Of a stretch of 64,000 nt of DNA, positions 1-11,300 are shown piece after piece. Under the pieces are notes generated by a model. It did not search any database, was not told the origin of the DNA, and worked only from the letters and a program-made list of their open reading frames with translations. The translations under genes were made by a program, and so were the position numbers. Source of the stretch: Pollenia angustigena (Eukaryota > Arthropoda > Insecta > Diptera > Polleniidae); contig OV884060.1 in NCBI GenBank assembly GCA_930367215.1, positions 212,105,253 to 212,169,252 of the forward strand, read 5' to 3'. Every line of letters begins with the position of its first letter. Position 1 is the first letter of the stretch.

Positions 1-104
1 CAAGAGTTTGGTTTTGTTTGATCGATTAATCGAATTATTCTTAATCGGTTGACAACTCTTATTGACTGTCAATTAAGAAAAATTGTTGTATTTCTAGTAA
101 AGAG

Positions 105-412
105 CAAATGACTTGATGGTCCAAATTTTCGATGACGCTGAGGCATAATTGAGGTTCTATGCTGTTAATGTGCCGAATTTAGCTCTTGAATTGTTGCTGG
201 CTTATCGACGTACACCCTTTCTTTCAAATAACCCCAAAGAAAGGAGTCCAACGGTGTCAAGTCAAATGATCTTGGCGGCCAATTGACATCGCCACCACGT
301 GAGATAACACGAACATTGTATTTGTCGCGCAAACGAGCCATTGTTTCGTTAGCTGTGTGGCAAGTGGCACCGTCCTGTTGAAACCACATATCGTCCATTT
401 TCAAAGTTAAAT
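105..412 (-). pseudogene. Tc1/mariner DD41D transposase, C-terminal fragment
   Basis: The minus strand translates to the second half of a DDE transposase: MWFQQDGATCHTAN, then VNWPPRSFDLTPLD, then WGYLKERVYVDKPATIQEL. Forty-one residues separate the D of QQDGA from the D of TPLD, as in the DD41D (rosa-like) group. After IQEL the frame breaks, and the C-terminal residues SIEPQLCLSVIENLDH continue in another frame. The N-terminal half and first catalytic Asp are absent. The fragment lies head-out against a second copy on the plus strand at 785-1620. Confidence 0.8.
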
Positions 413-784
413 GGTGATGAAACCCATATCGCTCCATTCTGCTAACAAAGGGGAATACAAAACATGTGTTACAATAAAATAAATAATTATACCCTCGCTT
501 TCTCTGGCTCCGCAGGTAAGTGTTTTGAATTATTCTTAAATAAATGCATATGTTGTCTCTGAAGATTCTTCTCACTGTTATTTCACACTCAAACCAACTT
601 GATTCTAAATGAAATTCACGTTGTTTCAACTTGAAATAACTTTCATTGAACGTGATTCGGATTGCTATTTCAATATAAATGACATTTTGCTCTCTAACTT
701 TACTGCAATGTTAAATTACCATGAATTTTAAGGGCCGATGTTGTTTTTCTGCATTTCGTTCGACATTTCTCAATTTCAGACTAA
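413..784. other. spacer between two inverted DD41D copies
   Basis: AT-rich DNA with no recognisable coding frame. It may hold the untranslated 5' region of the plus-strand transposon copy that starts at 785, but no terminal inverted repeat could be paired here. Confidence 0.4.
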
Positions 785-1620
785 CTCAATTTGAATCATG
801 GGGGAAAAAACAACAATCCAGCAACGCGTTAAAGTTATTCAGGCTTATTATGAAACTGGGCGTTGAAATCTAAATGCATATCGTGCACTTCGTGATTTTT
901 TTCGGTCAACGTAATCGTCCAAATGTGCGTGCAATCAGAAAAATCGTGCAAAAATTTGTGCAAACCGGGTCTGTAGGAGTTGTGAAATCACCAGTGCATG
1001 CTCGTACAGCTCGTACTGCAAAAATTATTGCTGCTGTTCGCGATAGTGTGGCCGTCCACCTCAACTCGTCGTCGTGAACATAATGCATAAAGACTTGCAT
1101 TTGCACTCTTACAAGGTTCAATTGACTCAAGAACTAAAGCCTCTTGACCGTTCCAAACGTCGTCAATGGTCAGAATGATGGCAAGGAATGGCGTTAGAAA
1201 TGGCCTCATCACTGAAGAAGAAAATCATATTCAGTGATGAGGCACATTTTCACCTCAATGGATTCGTCAATAAGCAGAATTGCCGCATTTGGGGGAATGA
1301 TAATCCAAGAGTGATTGTCGAAAAACCAATGCACCCACAAAGAGTGACTGTTTGGTGCGGTTTAAGGGCTGGCGGCATCATCGGGCCGTATTTTTTCCAA
1401 AACGAGGTCGGTTAGGCAGTTACTGTTAATGGTGCTCGCTATCGTGAGATGATAACGAACTTTTTATGGTGTATGTCGATAAGCCAGCAACAATTATAAA
1501 TGCTAAAGGATGAGATAATTCGGCACATTAACAGCATAGAACCTCAACTATGCCTCAGCGTCATCAAAAATTTGGACCATCGGATAGAGGTATGCCACCG
1601 GGGTCGCGGCGGCCATTTAT
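785..1620 (+). pseudogene. Tc1/mariner DD41D transposase, internally deleted
   Basis: Pieces of one transposase occur in order with frameshifts and stops. The ATG at 798 opens a helix-turn-helix start (QQRVKVIQAYYETG) followed by a stop. Then come RPNVRAIRKIVQKFVQTGSVG, here broken from the previous piece by a frameshift, the first catalytic Asp in IIFSDEAHFHLNGFVNKQNC, and HPQRVTVWCGL with GGIIGPYFFQNE. After ITNFL the sequence jumps straight to YVDKPATI, so the part with the second and third Asp is deleted. The C-terminus NLDHRIEVCHRGRGGHL is still readable to about 1620. It cannot encode an active enzyme. The missing block is the part retained in the inverted fragment at 105-412. Confidence 0.85.
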
Positions 1621-1794
1621 TAATTAATTATAATTATGCACCTAAACCCCTTGTGCTTTAAGCCCCTCATATGAAGTAACTATGAAGCAATATCACTACC
1701 GAAAACTGTAGAATCAACCTTGCTTTCGACGATTTTTCATTGATTTTTTTTTTGTTTGTAGAAAGCAACAACTAAATTACAAAAAAAAAATCAG

Positions 1795-1995
1795 ATATTC
1801 GAGACTGTTCTAAAAATCATATATGATTTCTAATAACGTGCTTTTAAAATCACACGTGTGATTTTGTGGTGTTCTGAAAATCATACCATTTTTGTGTTTC
1901 TCGGTATGTTTTCGGCAACCGAAACACACAAAAACGGAACACCAAAATATCACACGTGTGATTTGAATTAAAGTGATTTTCAGAAAAGGCCTGAT
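1795..1995. repeat. MITE-like dispersed repeat, copy 1 (CACGTG-rich)
   Basis: Begins near GACTGTTCTAAAAATCA and ends near TGATTTTCAGAA followed by GGCCTGAT, an imperfect terminal inversion. Inside are palindromes such as TCACACGTGTGA and the string TCGGTATGTTTTCGGCAA. A diverged second copy in the same orientation lies at 52665-52885, which shows that it is a mobile or once-mobile unit. Confidence 0.7.
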
Positions 1996-2268
1996 TATGT
2001 ATTTAATTTTATTTAATTAATTTTAAAATAAGCATTTTTTTTAAATAAAAGTGGCTTGTTAAAAAACTAAGAAAAAAAAGAAAATATTTACTTTATTCTA
2101 TTTATTTTATTTAATACTTAAGTACATACTCAACTAAGCTAAGCTGTGTTAATGCGATAAATTTGTTTATATCCAGAAACCCCATTTGTTTTTTATTTTC
2201 CTTTTTTAACTCTACCCAGCTGTGCTAAATTACCATAATCTGATAAAAGTGTGTTTCAGATGTTGTTG

Positions 2269-2443
2269 GTATGAGTAGGTGAGTTGCAAAACTCATTCGT
2301 TACAAAATTAAAAATACGATGTGAAAAATGATTCTCGCAGTTCTGCTTCTCCTAAAGCGCAAAAAAAACTGTTATAATCCATTGTTTTCTCGTATTTTTA
2401 GTTTGGTAACGAACGAGTTTTGCAACTCACCTCCTACTCATAT
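2269..2443. repeat. short foldback (hairpin) element
   Basis: GAGTTGCAAAACTCATTCGT near 2281 is matched by its reverse complement near 2410, with GTATGAGTAGG and CCTACTCATA as the outer ends. Roughly 100 bp of unmatched loop lies between the arms. Confidence 0.65.
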
Positions 2444-2732
2444 CGCGCTGGTTCCTCTGAAGAGTCAGTCAACTCAAAATTTACACATTTTCACTTTTTT
2501 CTGGAAAACGATAAACAGTAAAAATTTTAGGTCAATTTATCTAGTATTTTGCCAAATACAATTGTATTCCTCTTTGTAATACAGGAGGAAAAATAAGTTT
2601 TTTGTCTCTACCCCTTTTAGAGGAACTGGTGCGATATGTATTAATATACATAGTACATATTTAAATTAAGTTAAGCAGTTATTTAACACATATTAAAATT
2701 TTGTTATACATTTTAAATATTTTAAAACTTAC

Positions 2733-2872
2733 CTCAAAATATTTACATCGCTCCTGGTAACGCTTTAATTTAGCTCTACGATGGTAAATAATGAATATTG
2801 TTAGAGATAAGATAGCAACACAAAATATGGGTGCTAATATGACCGCAATCAATTTAACAAATGGATTTTTCT
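2733..2872 (-). CDS. receptor exon: transmembrane and juxtamembrane segment
   Basis: This is the most 3' of four visible exons of a minus-strand host gene. The acceptor CTAG falls just before 2872 and the donor GTAAGT just after 2733. It starts with two bases that complete a split codon (Glu) and then has 46 whole codons. KNPFVKL leads into a hydrophobic helix of about 22 residues (IAVILAPIFCVAILSLTIFI), followed by a basic stop-transfer stretch (YHRRAKLKRYQERCKYFE). That layout fits a single-pass type I receptor. It joins in phase to the FnIII exon at 7883-8018. Any cytoplasmic domain, for instance a kinase, would lie left of the window. The exon structure is read directly; the receptor class is inferred. 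Confidence 0.85.
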
Positions 2873-2960
2873 CTAGAAAAGAAAAATAATAACATCTGTT
2901 AAAAGTACTTACTCGTTCAAGGTACATAACTAAAGTTAAGAGAATATTCAGCTGCACCAA

Positions 2961-3779
2961 AACAACTACAATTTTCGTGAAAAGTAGTTCTGTTATTTAG
3001 TCGTTCAAATACAGTAAAACCTTAATAAAGTTGTGGTATTAAAATAAATCATTTAAATCATATCAAGTAAAAAAGTAAAGCACAAGGGGTTTTCAAGAGG
3101 ACCTTTTAGTTGCATCACTAAGTACTACTAGAATTTGAGTAGATTTCGTCAAAATCAAGCCATGAAGAAGATTTTGTTTTGTATGAGAAATCAAAGCTTA
3201 AAATATCGTAGGTACAAGATTTCGTTGTAGAGTAAACGGGCTATAAACAATTGCTCTTGGATTTTTAGAAATCCAAATCCCAATAAAAAATGGAGCTTCC
3301 AACGAAGCTCCATAAAAGTTTCGCTTACCATTGCGCTTACGGAAGACATGAATTTTATATGGCGAGTTCCCACTTTGAAGCAATACATTTTTGACACATA
3401 AAGCGCATTATTCAGCGCACATAAAAATTGTTAGATGTAACGATCAGCTTTACACACTGAATGTTTTGATACCGTTATTTTTTAGTATTCTCCCTTACAA
3501 ACCTGCTTCGTGGTAAGGGAATGCCGTAGCACTTGAAATGTTATTTTTTTTAATAAAAGTTGTTGAGAGTTCTTTCACTTACTTTACTGCATTTCTGTAT
3601 GTCTTATTGCGTAGCGCATATTTGTGCGCTTATTTTTTTAAATGTACCTTTAGTGCTTCGCAAGATGATAAAAATTTTTACTGGGATGCTACAATCTAAC
3701 TTGAGCAAAATTCGCCTTGTGGCCCCAATTACAAGAAACTTCGAGAAATTGCCAAACTACAAACTTCTTCCACGCGGGT
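2961..3779. other. intronic DNA with a dispersed repeat fragment
   Basis: No gene is visible. The stretch around 3290-3540, which includes TATGGCGAGTTCCCACTTTG and CTTACAAACCTGCTTCG, is related in reverse orientation to 16300-16490, so it is a remnant of a dispersed family. A small hairpin, GGAGCTTCCAACGAAGCTCC, sits near 3292. Confidence 0.5.
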
Positions 3780-3961
3780 GGCTTACGACTACCATGTATG
3801 ATATCGGTTAAACGACTCATTCGAATGCGCGTTGGAGTCAGTATTACCAGCAGTAGGGGAAATCGCGGTTGGCTTATGACTACCATAGCATAGGTTTAAC
3901 GACTCATTCGAATGCGCGTTGGAGTCAGTGTTACCAGAAGTAGGGGAAATCCCTACATGTA
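3780..3961. repeat. 91-bp tandem duplication
   Basis: Two adjacent copies start at 3780 and 3871 with GGCTTACGACTACCAT and GGCTTATGACTACCAT. Both contain TTCGAATGCGCGTTGGAGTC and end in GTAGGGGAAATC. Divergence between the copies is low. Confidence 0.85.
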
Positions 3962-4788
3962 GGTATTTTTGATACTAAAATAGAAGCGTAGGGAAAAGCG
4001 GACAGATTTTATAATATCTCCAAAATGTAGGCCTTTTTGGTCATATCGCATTATTTATGAAATAAATGCTGAAAAAACGTTTTTTTTGTAATATTTTCTT
4101 GTCCAAAATTTTGAAAAATTTTATTTTCCCTAAAATCGCTTAAAAATACGTTTGCAGAGTTTTTTGTGGTTAAAAAGTTGGCGACACTACTATATATGTA
4201 TGTGTTTTTTCTAAGATATCGTAAAAAACAAATTGATGGGGTTTCGAAGCAATTGATTGCTGAAATGGACATCAATGCCTTAGTGATTGAAAAGAATATG
4301 TTATACTTTGTATTAATACATGTCAAAGACTCGAGTAATATATAAAAGTCTGATAGTGTGAATGCATGTGTGATGAAAATGACAAGTATTATGAAAAAAA
4401 AAGTTTGACATCCCATACGACTTCATCGTTTTTTGAAAATTTTCTTAACAATAATACTTTTCATTGGATCAGGGTTGCATTTTATTTCATGTGTGAGTGT
4501 TTATACTTTGTGTGATGGTGTGAACAAAAACTGTCATGTCAAATTAGATTTTTTGACAGTCGCAACAAAACTCATTTGATTTCTACCTTACAAAGTATTA
4601 TGGAATACGTAAGACTTGGGAGATGGTGTAATCTAGCCTTAAGGGTTAGCGAAGTATACACTATCACTAGCGCCATTGGTTTATAGAGTTAAAATCCCAA
4701 CCATTTCTCTAGTTACTAATGGCAATGGTTCTTTCTTATACCACTGGGATATGTTGAAATGTTGAAAGATTTAACCGAATTTATTAAA
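3962..4788. other. AT-rich intronic DNA, nothing recognised
   Basis: Open frames here have no protein-like composition and consist mainly of low-complexity codons. No repeat partner was found in the window. Confidence 0.4.
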
Positions 4789-5718
4789 ATAAACATACAT
4801 ATGAGGGATTTCATGTCAAGTGACCCAATTTTTAAATCGATGTCTTCCGATTTGGGTGAAATTAGCACCAAGCTTAGTCATATTAAATAGTAGCTTAGAC
4901 ACACATTTTCAACAAGATCGGTCAAAAAGATTCTGAGATAAAGGGGGTCAAAGTTTGACATTTTGGCCATACAGGTGTTCTTTCTCATCCATGTAACTTA
5001 TTACCTATTGGTGTTAGCAAAATTTGTCCCAAGTAGCTTCGATAGCTATTTGATCAATCTTTTTAAAAAAAATATTTTTGTTTTTTTAAAAAATTAAAAA
5101 ATGTTTTTTTTTTTAAATTTAAAACTTTTTGTTATTTTTTTTAGCGGGAATGTTTTTTTTTTTTTGCTCAAAAGAAAGCTTATGTCTTTTCCTTTAAGGT
5201 AGTTTTGGTCGCTTTTTGGGATACGAGTGGCTTATGTATAAAAAAAAATAATTTCTAACTCAAGACGAGGGTTTTTAAATTTTTAGCATATGCAGCACTA
5301 TTTCTAATTTGTTCCTAAAATACCAGAACTACATTAAAGGAAAAGACATAAGCTTTCTTTTGAGCACAAAAAAAACATTCCCGCTAAAAAAAAGTTAAAA
5401 AAAAAGTTTTAAATTTTAAAAATTAAAAAAAAACAAAAATATATTTTTTAAAAAGATTGAACAAATAGCTATCTAAGCTACTTGGGGCAAATTTTGCTAA
5501 CACCAATAGGTAATAAGTTACATGGATGAGAAAGAACACCTGTATGGCCAAAATGTCAAACTTTGACCCCCTTTATCTCAGAAACTTTTTGACCGATCTT
5601 GTTGAAAATTTGTGTCTAAACTACTATTTAATAGGACTAAGCTTGGTGCTAATTTCACCCAAATCTGAAGACATCGATTTAAAAATTGGGTCACTTGACA
5701 TGAAATCCCCCATATGTA
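4789..5718. mobile_element. long foldback element with arms of about 400 bp
   Basis: The left arm (about 4789-5205) reads TTTCATGTCAAGTGACCC, AACTTATTACCTATTGGTG, and an inner block GAAAGCTTATGTCTTTTCC. The right arm (about 5333-5718) is its reverse complement, including GGAAAAGACATAAGCTTTC and CACTTGACATGAAATCCCCC. About 125 bp of non-paired sequence lies at the centre. There is no transposase, so it is non-autonomous. Open frames inside it are by-products of the arms. Confidence 0.85.
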
Positions 5719-6154
5719 TTAACAAGGTTTCGTTTAAATGTGCTAAATTCCCATTTCATACTATTGATAAACTGAAATTTACTGTTTGTGATGTATTTTA
5801 TTTTTTTTTTGCTTTGCACTTATTTTTTCCCAAAGCTTTAATATATGAACATATTCGAATAAAATTTATTTTTAATGACTTATGTTTTTTATTCTATTTT
5901 AATGACAATAAAACGTAGGAATTTTTGTAGGGGAAATTTTTTTTTTTAGCAAGTGTAGGTATTTTTTCGAAAAATTCACTGTTGCCAGTGGTTGGAGTTA
6001 ACAAATTAAGTAGCGAGCCAGTTGACTTCAATTTTTTTTTACCAAATTTCTAATAATGGTTTTAAAAGGACAACATATCAAGAATTTTACGAATTGAAAG
6101 TTTTATAGATCCAACATTTTTAATGTAACAATTGCCACACCTTCTACTACTGAT
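5719..6154. other. AT-rich spacer, nothing recognised
   Basis: T-rich DNA with a small palindrome, CTACTACTGATATGTCAGTAG, just before the Jockey fragment begins. Confidence 0.4.
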
Positions 6155-6175
6155 ATGTCAGTAGTAGATATGTCT

Positions 6176-7023
6176 GGAGAACTATCTAACAGGCAGAACA
6201 TTCAAAGTAAGGTCGCAAGATAAATACTCCCCACTCAAGAAAATTACTGCTGGTGTCCCCCAAGGCAGCATATTAGGACCGCTTCTATATATAATATACA
6301 CAGCGGATATGCCAACAAACCGGAGCACGCATACCTCTACATTTGCAGACGACACAGCATTTATTAGCGTTAACCATGATCCAAAAGTCGCATCGCAAAA
6401 TCTGCAGTCCCACATCAATGAACTAGAGGCCTGGCTAGAAAAATGGAGAATAAAGGTTAACCCGGCTAAATGTGCTCACTTAACTTTCATGCTCAGAAGA
6501 CAAACGTGCCCAGCTGTAAAAAAAAATATCATCACTGTTCCGGTAGAAAACCATGTTAAGTACTTGGGAATTCATATAAAAAGACGCTTGACCTGGTATC
6601 GTCATATTGAAGCGAAAATAACGGCTATGAAACTTAAAGCAGATCAACAACATTGGCTCCTAGGTCGAAACTCAAACTTGTCTTAAGACAACAAAATTCT
6701 CTTATACAAGTCCATCATAAAACCCATATGGACATATGGCATCCAATTATGGGATACTACATGCGCACAGTCAAAAGCTTCAAAGAAGACAAACTAGAAT
6801 ATTACGACAAATTGTCTGCGCCCCATGGTATATACGTAATGATATTATCCACAGAGATCTCAACGTCCCCACTATCCAGGAGGAAATTAAAAAATATTCA
6901 ATTAGCTACATCGATAAACTAATGGCCCACCCTAACTACCTCGCTCGGGGTCTGCTTCAGTTCGAAGGTCACCAGAGGCTAAAAAGAACCGATATTTTGA
7001 GCCTAACTAGAAGACATTTTTAA
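6176..7023 (+). pseudogene. Jockey reverse transcriptase, C-terminal part
   Basis: The frame opens with ENYLTGRTFKVR and then reads KKITAGVPQGSILGPLLYII, the RT block before the active site. The catalytic FADD is in STFADDTAFIS at about 6342-6374. Thumb-region sequence follows (NPAKCAHLTF, VKYLGIHIKRRLTWYRHI). A frameshift near 6660 moves the frame. The terminal stretch, RRQTRILRQIVCAPWYIRND followed by VPTIQEEIKKYS, continues to a TAA at 7021-7023. Family knowledge: this matches Jockey-clade ORF2 ends in flies. It is a pseudogene because of the 5' truncation and the frameshift. Confidence 0.85.
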
Positions 7024-7099
7024 AATTTGAATACAGCAGTTAGTGGTAACACTGGTAACTAATAAACAACAACTAGAATTAAGATTTAAATACATATTT

Positions 7100-7685
7100 G
7101 GGGGATTCACAAGGTGTCATAAAGTCATATGTCTTAAAACAATAATATGAAAAAATACGACTGTTGTGAACAACCCCTCATAATTTAGTATGCTATTTTG
7201 AATTTAAATCAGCTGATTTAAAACAAATAAAAAAATTAAATTTTTAACTAACATCAAAATATTTTTTAATTCTTTTCCATGAATTAATAAATTAAATTGG
7301 ATCTTACCTGACTATTTTCCATTTTGCAGACGCAACTAAGAAATAAATTTTATTTTGTTTGTTTACCAAACAGCCGATCAGCCGATCTTATTTGACGCCG
7401 CAAGAGATTTCTTGCAAAAATTGCTAGCCGCAGGTCAAATTTTGATGTTAACCGGATAAAATTATACCATCAACGCGACGGCTACAAGAACTTACGCGAT
7501 ACGGCTCAGCCGCTCAGCTCTGGTCTCTTCTGATTAATTACGACAGCACAATAAACATATCAAGCAACGTTCTATTAATTTAAGACACTTTTTGTTTACA
7601 AAGCAACAACAATATTTTTAAACCATTTTAAAATGTTAGAACATTATGACAATATAACATGATAGCACACCTTGTGAATACCCCA
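7100..7685. mobile_element. MITE inserted in the Jockey 3' UTR
   Basis: The left end GGGGGATTCACAAGGTGTCA and the right end CACACCTTGTGAATACCCC form a terminal inverted repeat of about 18 bp. There is no coding capacity. The 3' UTR of the Jockey element continues on both sides, so this insertion is younger than the Jockey insertion. A related terminus (ACCTTGTGAAACCCCC) occurs at 33044-33062. Confidence 0.75.
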
Positions 7686-7882
7686 ATTGTAAATTTAGAT
7701 AAGAAAGATTCAATAATAAACACAAATTAAAAAAAAAAAAAAAATTTTATTACAATTTGCCTTTGTTGAAAACCAAGCTTTTGTAGAAAAACATTTTTTA
7801 TATAGTTTTTTTTTCATCCATTCAAACTTGTTAAGGTTTTACTGTATACATACTTTAAATACTTATACTCTATTAAACTTAC

Positions 7883-8018
7883 CCGGCAAATGCATTAAGG
7901 TTTTCGTTATATCTGTGAAGGATGTCATTGTATGCCCACCCCTGGTATATGCAGTAAGAGTTACTTCAAAGAAAACCCCATAAAAGTTAATTTGTGGTAT
8001 GAAAAAATTGTGTACATC
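7883..8018 (-). CDS. receptor exon: second half of the membrane-proximal FnIII domain
   Basis: The acceptor TTTCGCAG precedes 8018 and the donor GTAAGTTT follows 7883. The exon starts in phase 0 and gives 45 codons plus one base: DVHNFFIPQI, then NFYGVFFEVTLTAYTRGGHT, then TDITKTLMHLP. The alternation YGVFFEVTLTAYT is a typical F strand of a fibronectin type III fold. The split last codon joins the transmembrane exon at 2733-2872 as Glu. The intron on the 5' side, to 23733, is about 15.7 kb and contains the Jockey-downstream DNA and the whole 567-bp array. Confidence 0.85.
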
Positions 8019-8300
8019 CTGCGAAAAAAATATGTATAGAATATATGAATAAAATTAAATCAATGATTAGAGACGTAATCAATCAATTTATCTGTTTTGT
8101 TTTTTTCTTTTTTTGATGAAGTTAACAAATAGTTTAATAACACGTGCAACATAAGAAAATAGTACTAAAATATAAGAAGATATGAAGAAACATCTTTTAT
8201 AATAATTGAGTGTATTCTTGGAGTGTAACGCATTGTACAATGAGGAGTTAAAAAAAAAAAGAAAATAAATTTGTAAGTTTCCACTTGAAATTTAAAAAAA

Positions 8301-11300
8301 ATTTAATTTTCATTAAATTATTTTTATGAAGAAAGGAATTTTTACAACATGAAAATTAATTAAAATTTATTGATAATTTTTCATTCTTGACTCAATCTGG
8401 GCTCGAACCCAGGTGTTTACGGACAGGTTACCCTGACATGTTTCGATTGCAACCACTCAATCTCCTCAGAGGGCTTGCCGTTTAACACTCGCAGCCATCG
8501 ACGACTGCTGAAGTCATTAGTCAAACATCAATCCTTAAACCAAATTGTATTCAACCTTTGGTAGATCGAAATTTGCTTTGAATGATTATCTATTTTAATT
8601 TATTTTAACATGTTATTCCTTTACTTCTGTTTTTCCGTACTTTTTGTCAAGAATTCTTCTTGAAGTTCAAAGTACATATTTTTGTTTTTTCATTTTTTTT
8701 GTCTTTCTTTTTCTTGTTGACCTTTTCAGAACAACTTGAAGGACAAATGCAAACATAGAGCTCGTGCCTTAGCTTTAACAATTATTAGTATTGTGGTTAT
8801 TTTATTGAACTATTTATGGTTTTTAGTCCAAATTTTTAATATTTTTAATTAGGCTTAAGTTCATTAAATTTAATTTTCATTAAATTATTTTTATGAAGAA
8901 AGGAATTTTTACAACATGAAAATTAATTAAAATTTATTGATAATTTTTCATTCTTGACTCAATATGGGCTCGAACCCAGGTGTTTACGGACAGGTTACCC
9001 TGACATGTTTCGATTGCAACCACTCAATCTCCTCAGAGGGCTTGCCGTTTAACACTCGCAGCCATCGACGACTGCTGACGTCATTAGTCAAACATCAATC
9101 CTTAAACCAAATTGTATTCAATCTTTGGTAGATCGAAATTTGCTTTGAATGATTATCTATTTTAATTTATTTTAACATGTTATTCCTTTACTTCAGTTTT
9201 TCCGTACTTTTTGTCAAGAATTCTTCTTGAAGTTCAAAGTACATATTTTTGTTTTTTCATTTTTTTTGTCTTTCTTTTTCTTGTTGACCTTTTCAGAACA
9301 ACTTGAAGGACAAATGCAAACATAGAGCTCGTGCCTTAGCTTTAACAATTATTAGTATTGTGGTTATTTTATTGAACTATTTATGGTTTTTAATCCAAAT
9401 TTTTAATATTTTTAATTAGGCTTAAGTTCATTAAATTTAATTTTCATTAAATTATTTTTATGAAGAAAGGAATTTTTACAACATGAAAATTAATTAAAAT
9501 TTATTGATAATTTTTCATTCTTGACTCAATCTGGGCTCGAACCCAGGTTTTTACGGACAGGTTACCCTGACATGTTTCGATTGCAACCACTCAATCTCCT
9601 CAGAGGGCTTGCCGTTTAACACTCGCAGCCATCGACGACTGCTGACGTCATTAGTCAAACATCAATCCTTAAACCAAATTGTATTCAACCTTTGGTAGAT
9701 CGAAATTTGCTTTGAATGATTATCTATTTTAATTTATTTTAACATGTTATTCCTTTACTTCTGTTTTTCCGTACTTTTTGTCAAGAATTCTTCTTGAAGT
9801 TCAAAGTACATATTTTTGTTTTTTCATTTTTTTTGTCTTTCTTTTTCTTGTTGACCTTTTCAGAACAACTTGAAGGACAAATGCAAACATATAGCTCGTG
9901 CCTTAGCTTTAACAATTATTAGTATTGTGGTTATTTTATTGAACTATTTATGGTTTTTAATCCAAATTTTTAATATTTTTAATTAGGCTTAAGTTCATTA
10001 AATTTAATTTTCATTAAATTATTTTTATGAAGAAAGGAATTTTTACAACATGAAAATTAATTAAAATTTATTGATAATTTTTCATTCTTGACTCAATCTG
10101 GGCTCGAACCCAGGTGTTTACGGACAGGTTACCCTGACATGTTTCGATTGCAACCACTCAATCTCCTCAGAGGGCTTGCCGTTTAACACTCGCAGCCATC
10201 GACGACTGCTGACGTCATTAGTCAAACATCAATCCTTAAACCAAATTGTATTCAACCTTTGGTAGATCGAAATTTGCTTTGAATGATTATCTATTTTAAT
10301 TTATTTTAACATGTTATTCCTTTACTTCTGTTTTTCCGTACTTTTTGTCAAGAATTCTTCTTGAAGTTCAAAGTACATATTTTTGTTTTTTCATTTTTTT
10401 TGTCTTTCTTTTTCTTGTTGACCTTTTCAGAACAACTTGAAGGACAAATGCAAACATAGAGCTCGTGCCTTAGCTTTAACAATTATTAGTATTGTGGTTA
10501 TTTTATTGAACTATTTATGGTTTTTAATCCAAATTTTTAATATTTTTAATTAGGCTTAAGTTCATTAAATTTAATTTTCATTAAATTATTTTTATGAAGA
10601 AAGGAATTTTTACAACATGAAAATTAATTAAAATTTATTGATAATTTTTCATTCTTGACTCAATCTGGGCTCGAACCCAGGTGTTTACGGACAGGTTACC
10701 CTGACATGTTTCGATTGCAACCACTCAATCTCCTCAGAGGGCTTGCCGTTTAACACTCGCAGCCATCGACGACTGCTGACGTCATTAGTCAAACATCAAT
10801 CCTTAAACCAAATTGTATTCAACCTTTGGTAGATCGAAATTTGCTTTGAATGATTATCTATTTTAATTTATTTTAACATGTTATTCCTTTACTTCTGTTT
10901 TTCCGTACTTTTTGTCAAGAATTCTTCTTGAAGTTCAAAGTACATATTTTAGTTTTTTCATTTTTTTTGTCTTTCTTTTTCTTGTTGACCTTTTCAGAAC
11001 AACTTGAAGGACAAATGCAAACAAAGAGCTCGTGCCTTAGCTTTAACAATTATTAGTATTGTGGTTATTTTATTGAACTATTTATGGTTTTTAATCCAAA
11101 TTTTTAATATTTTTAATTAGGCTTAAGTTCATTAAATTTAATTTTCATTAAATTATTTTTATGAAGAAAGGAATTTTTACAACATGAAAATTAATTAAAA
11201 TTTATTGATAATTTTTCATTCTTGACTCAATCTGGGCTCGAACCCAGGTGTTTACGGACAGGTTACCCTGACATGTTTCGATTGCAACCACTCAATCTCC

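Larger units (their letters stand above)
6155..7740 (+). mobile_element. 5'-truncated Jockey-type non-LTR retrotransposon, interrupted by a MITE
   Basis: The coding part of a reverse transcriptase runs to 7023 and is followed by a 3' UTR to about 7098. It resumes at about 7686 (TTGTAAATTTAGATAAG) and ends in a run of A at 7725-7742. The 5' part (ORF1, endonuclease and most of the RT) is missing, as is usual for target-primed insertions. The 7100-7685 insert splits the 3' UTR. Confidence 0.8.

Noticed and set aside
4051..4416. 121-codon minus-strand frame rich in F, I, N and S
   Set aside because: Composition is that of AT-rich DNA; no motif and no splice context.
5526..5918. 130-codon frame
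   Set aside because: Two thirds of it is the right arm of the 4789-5718 foldback; no protein motif.
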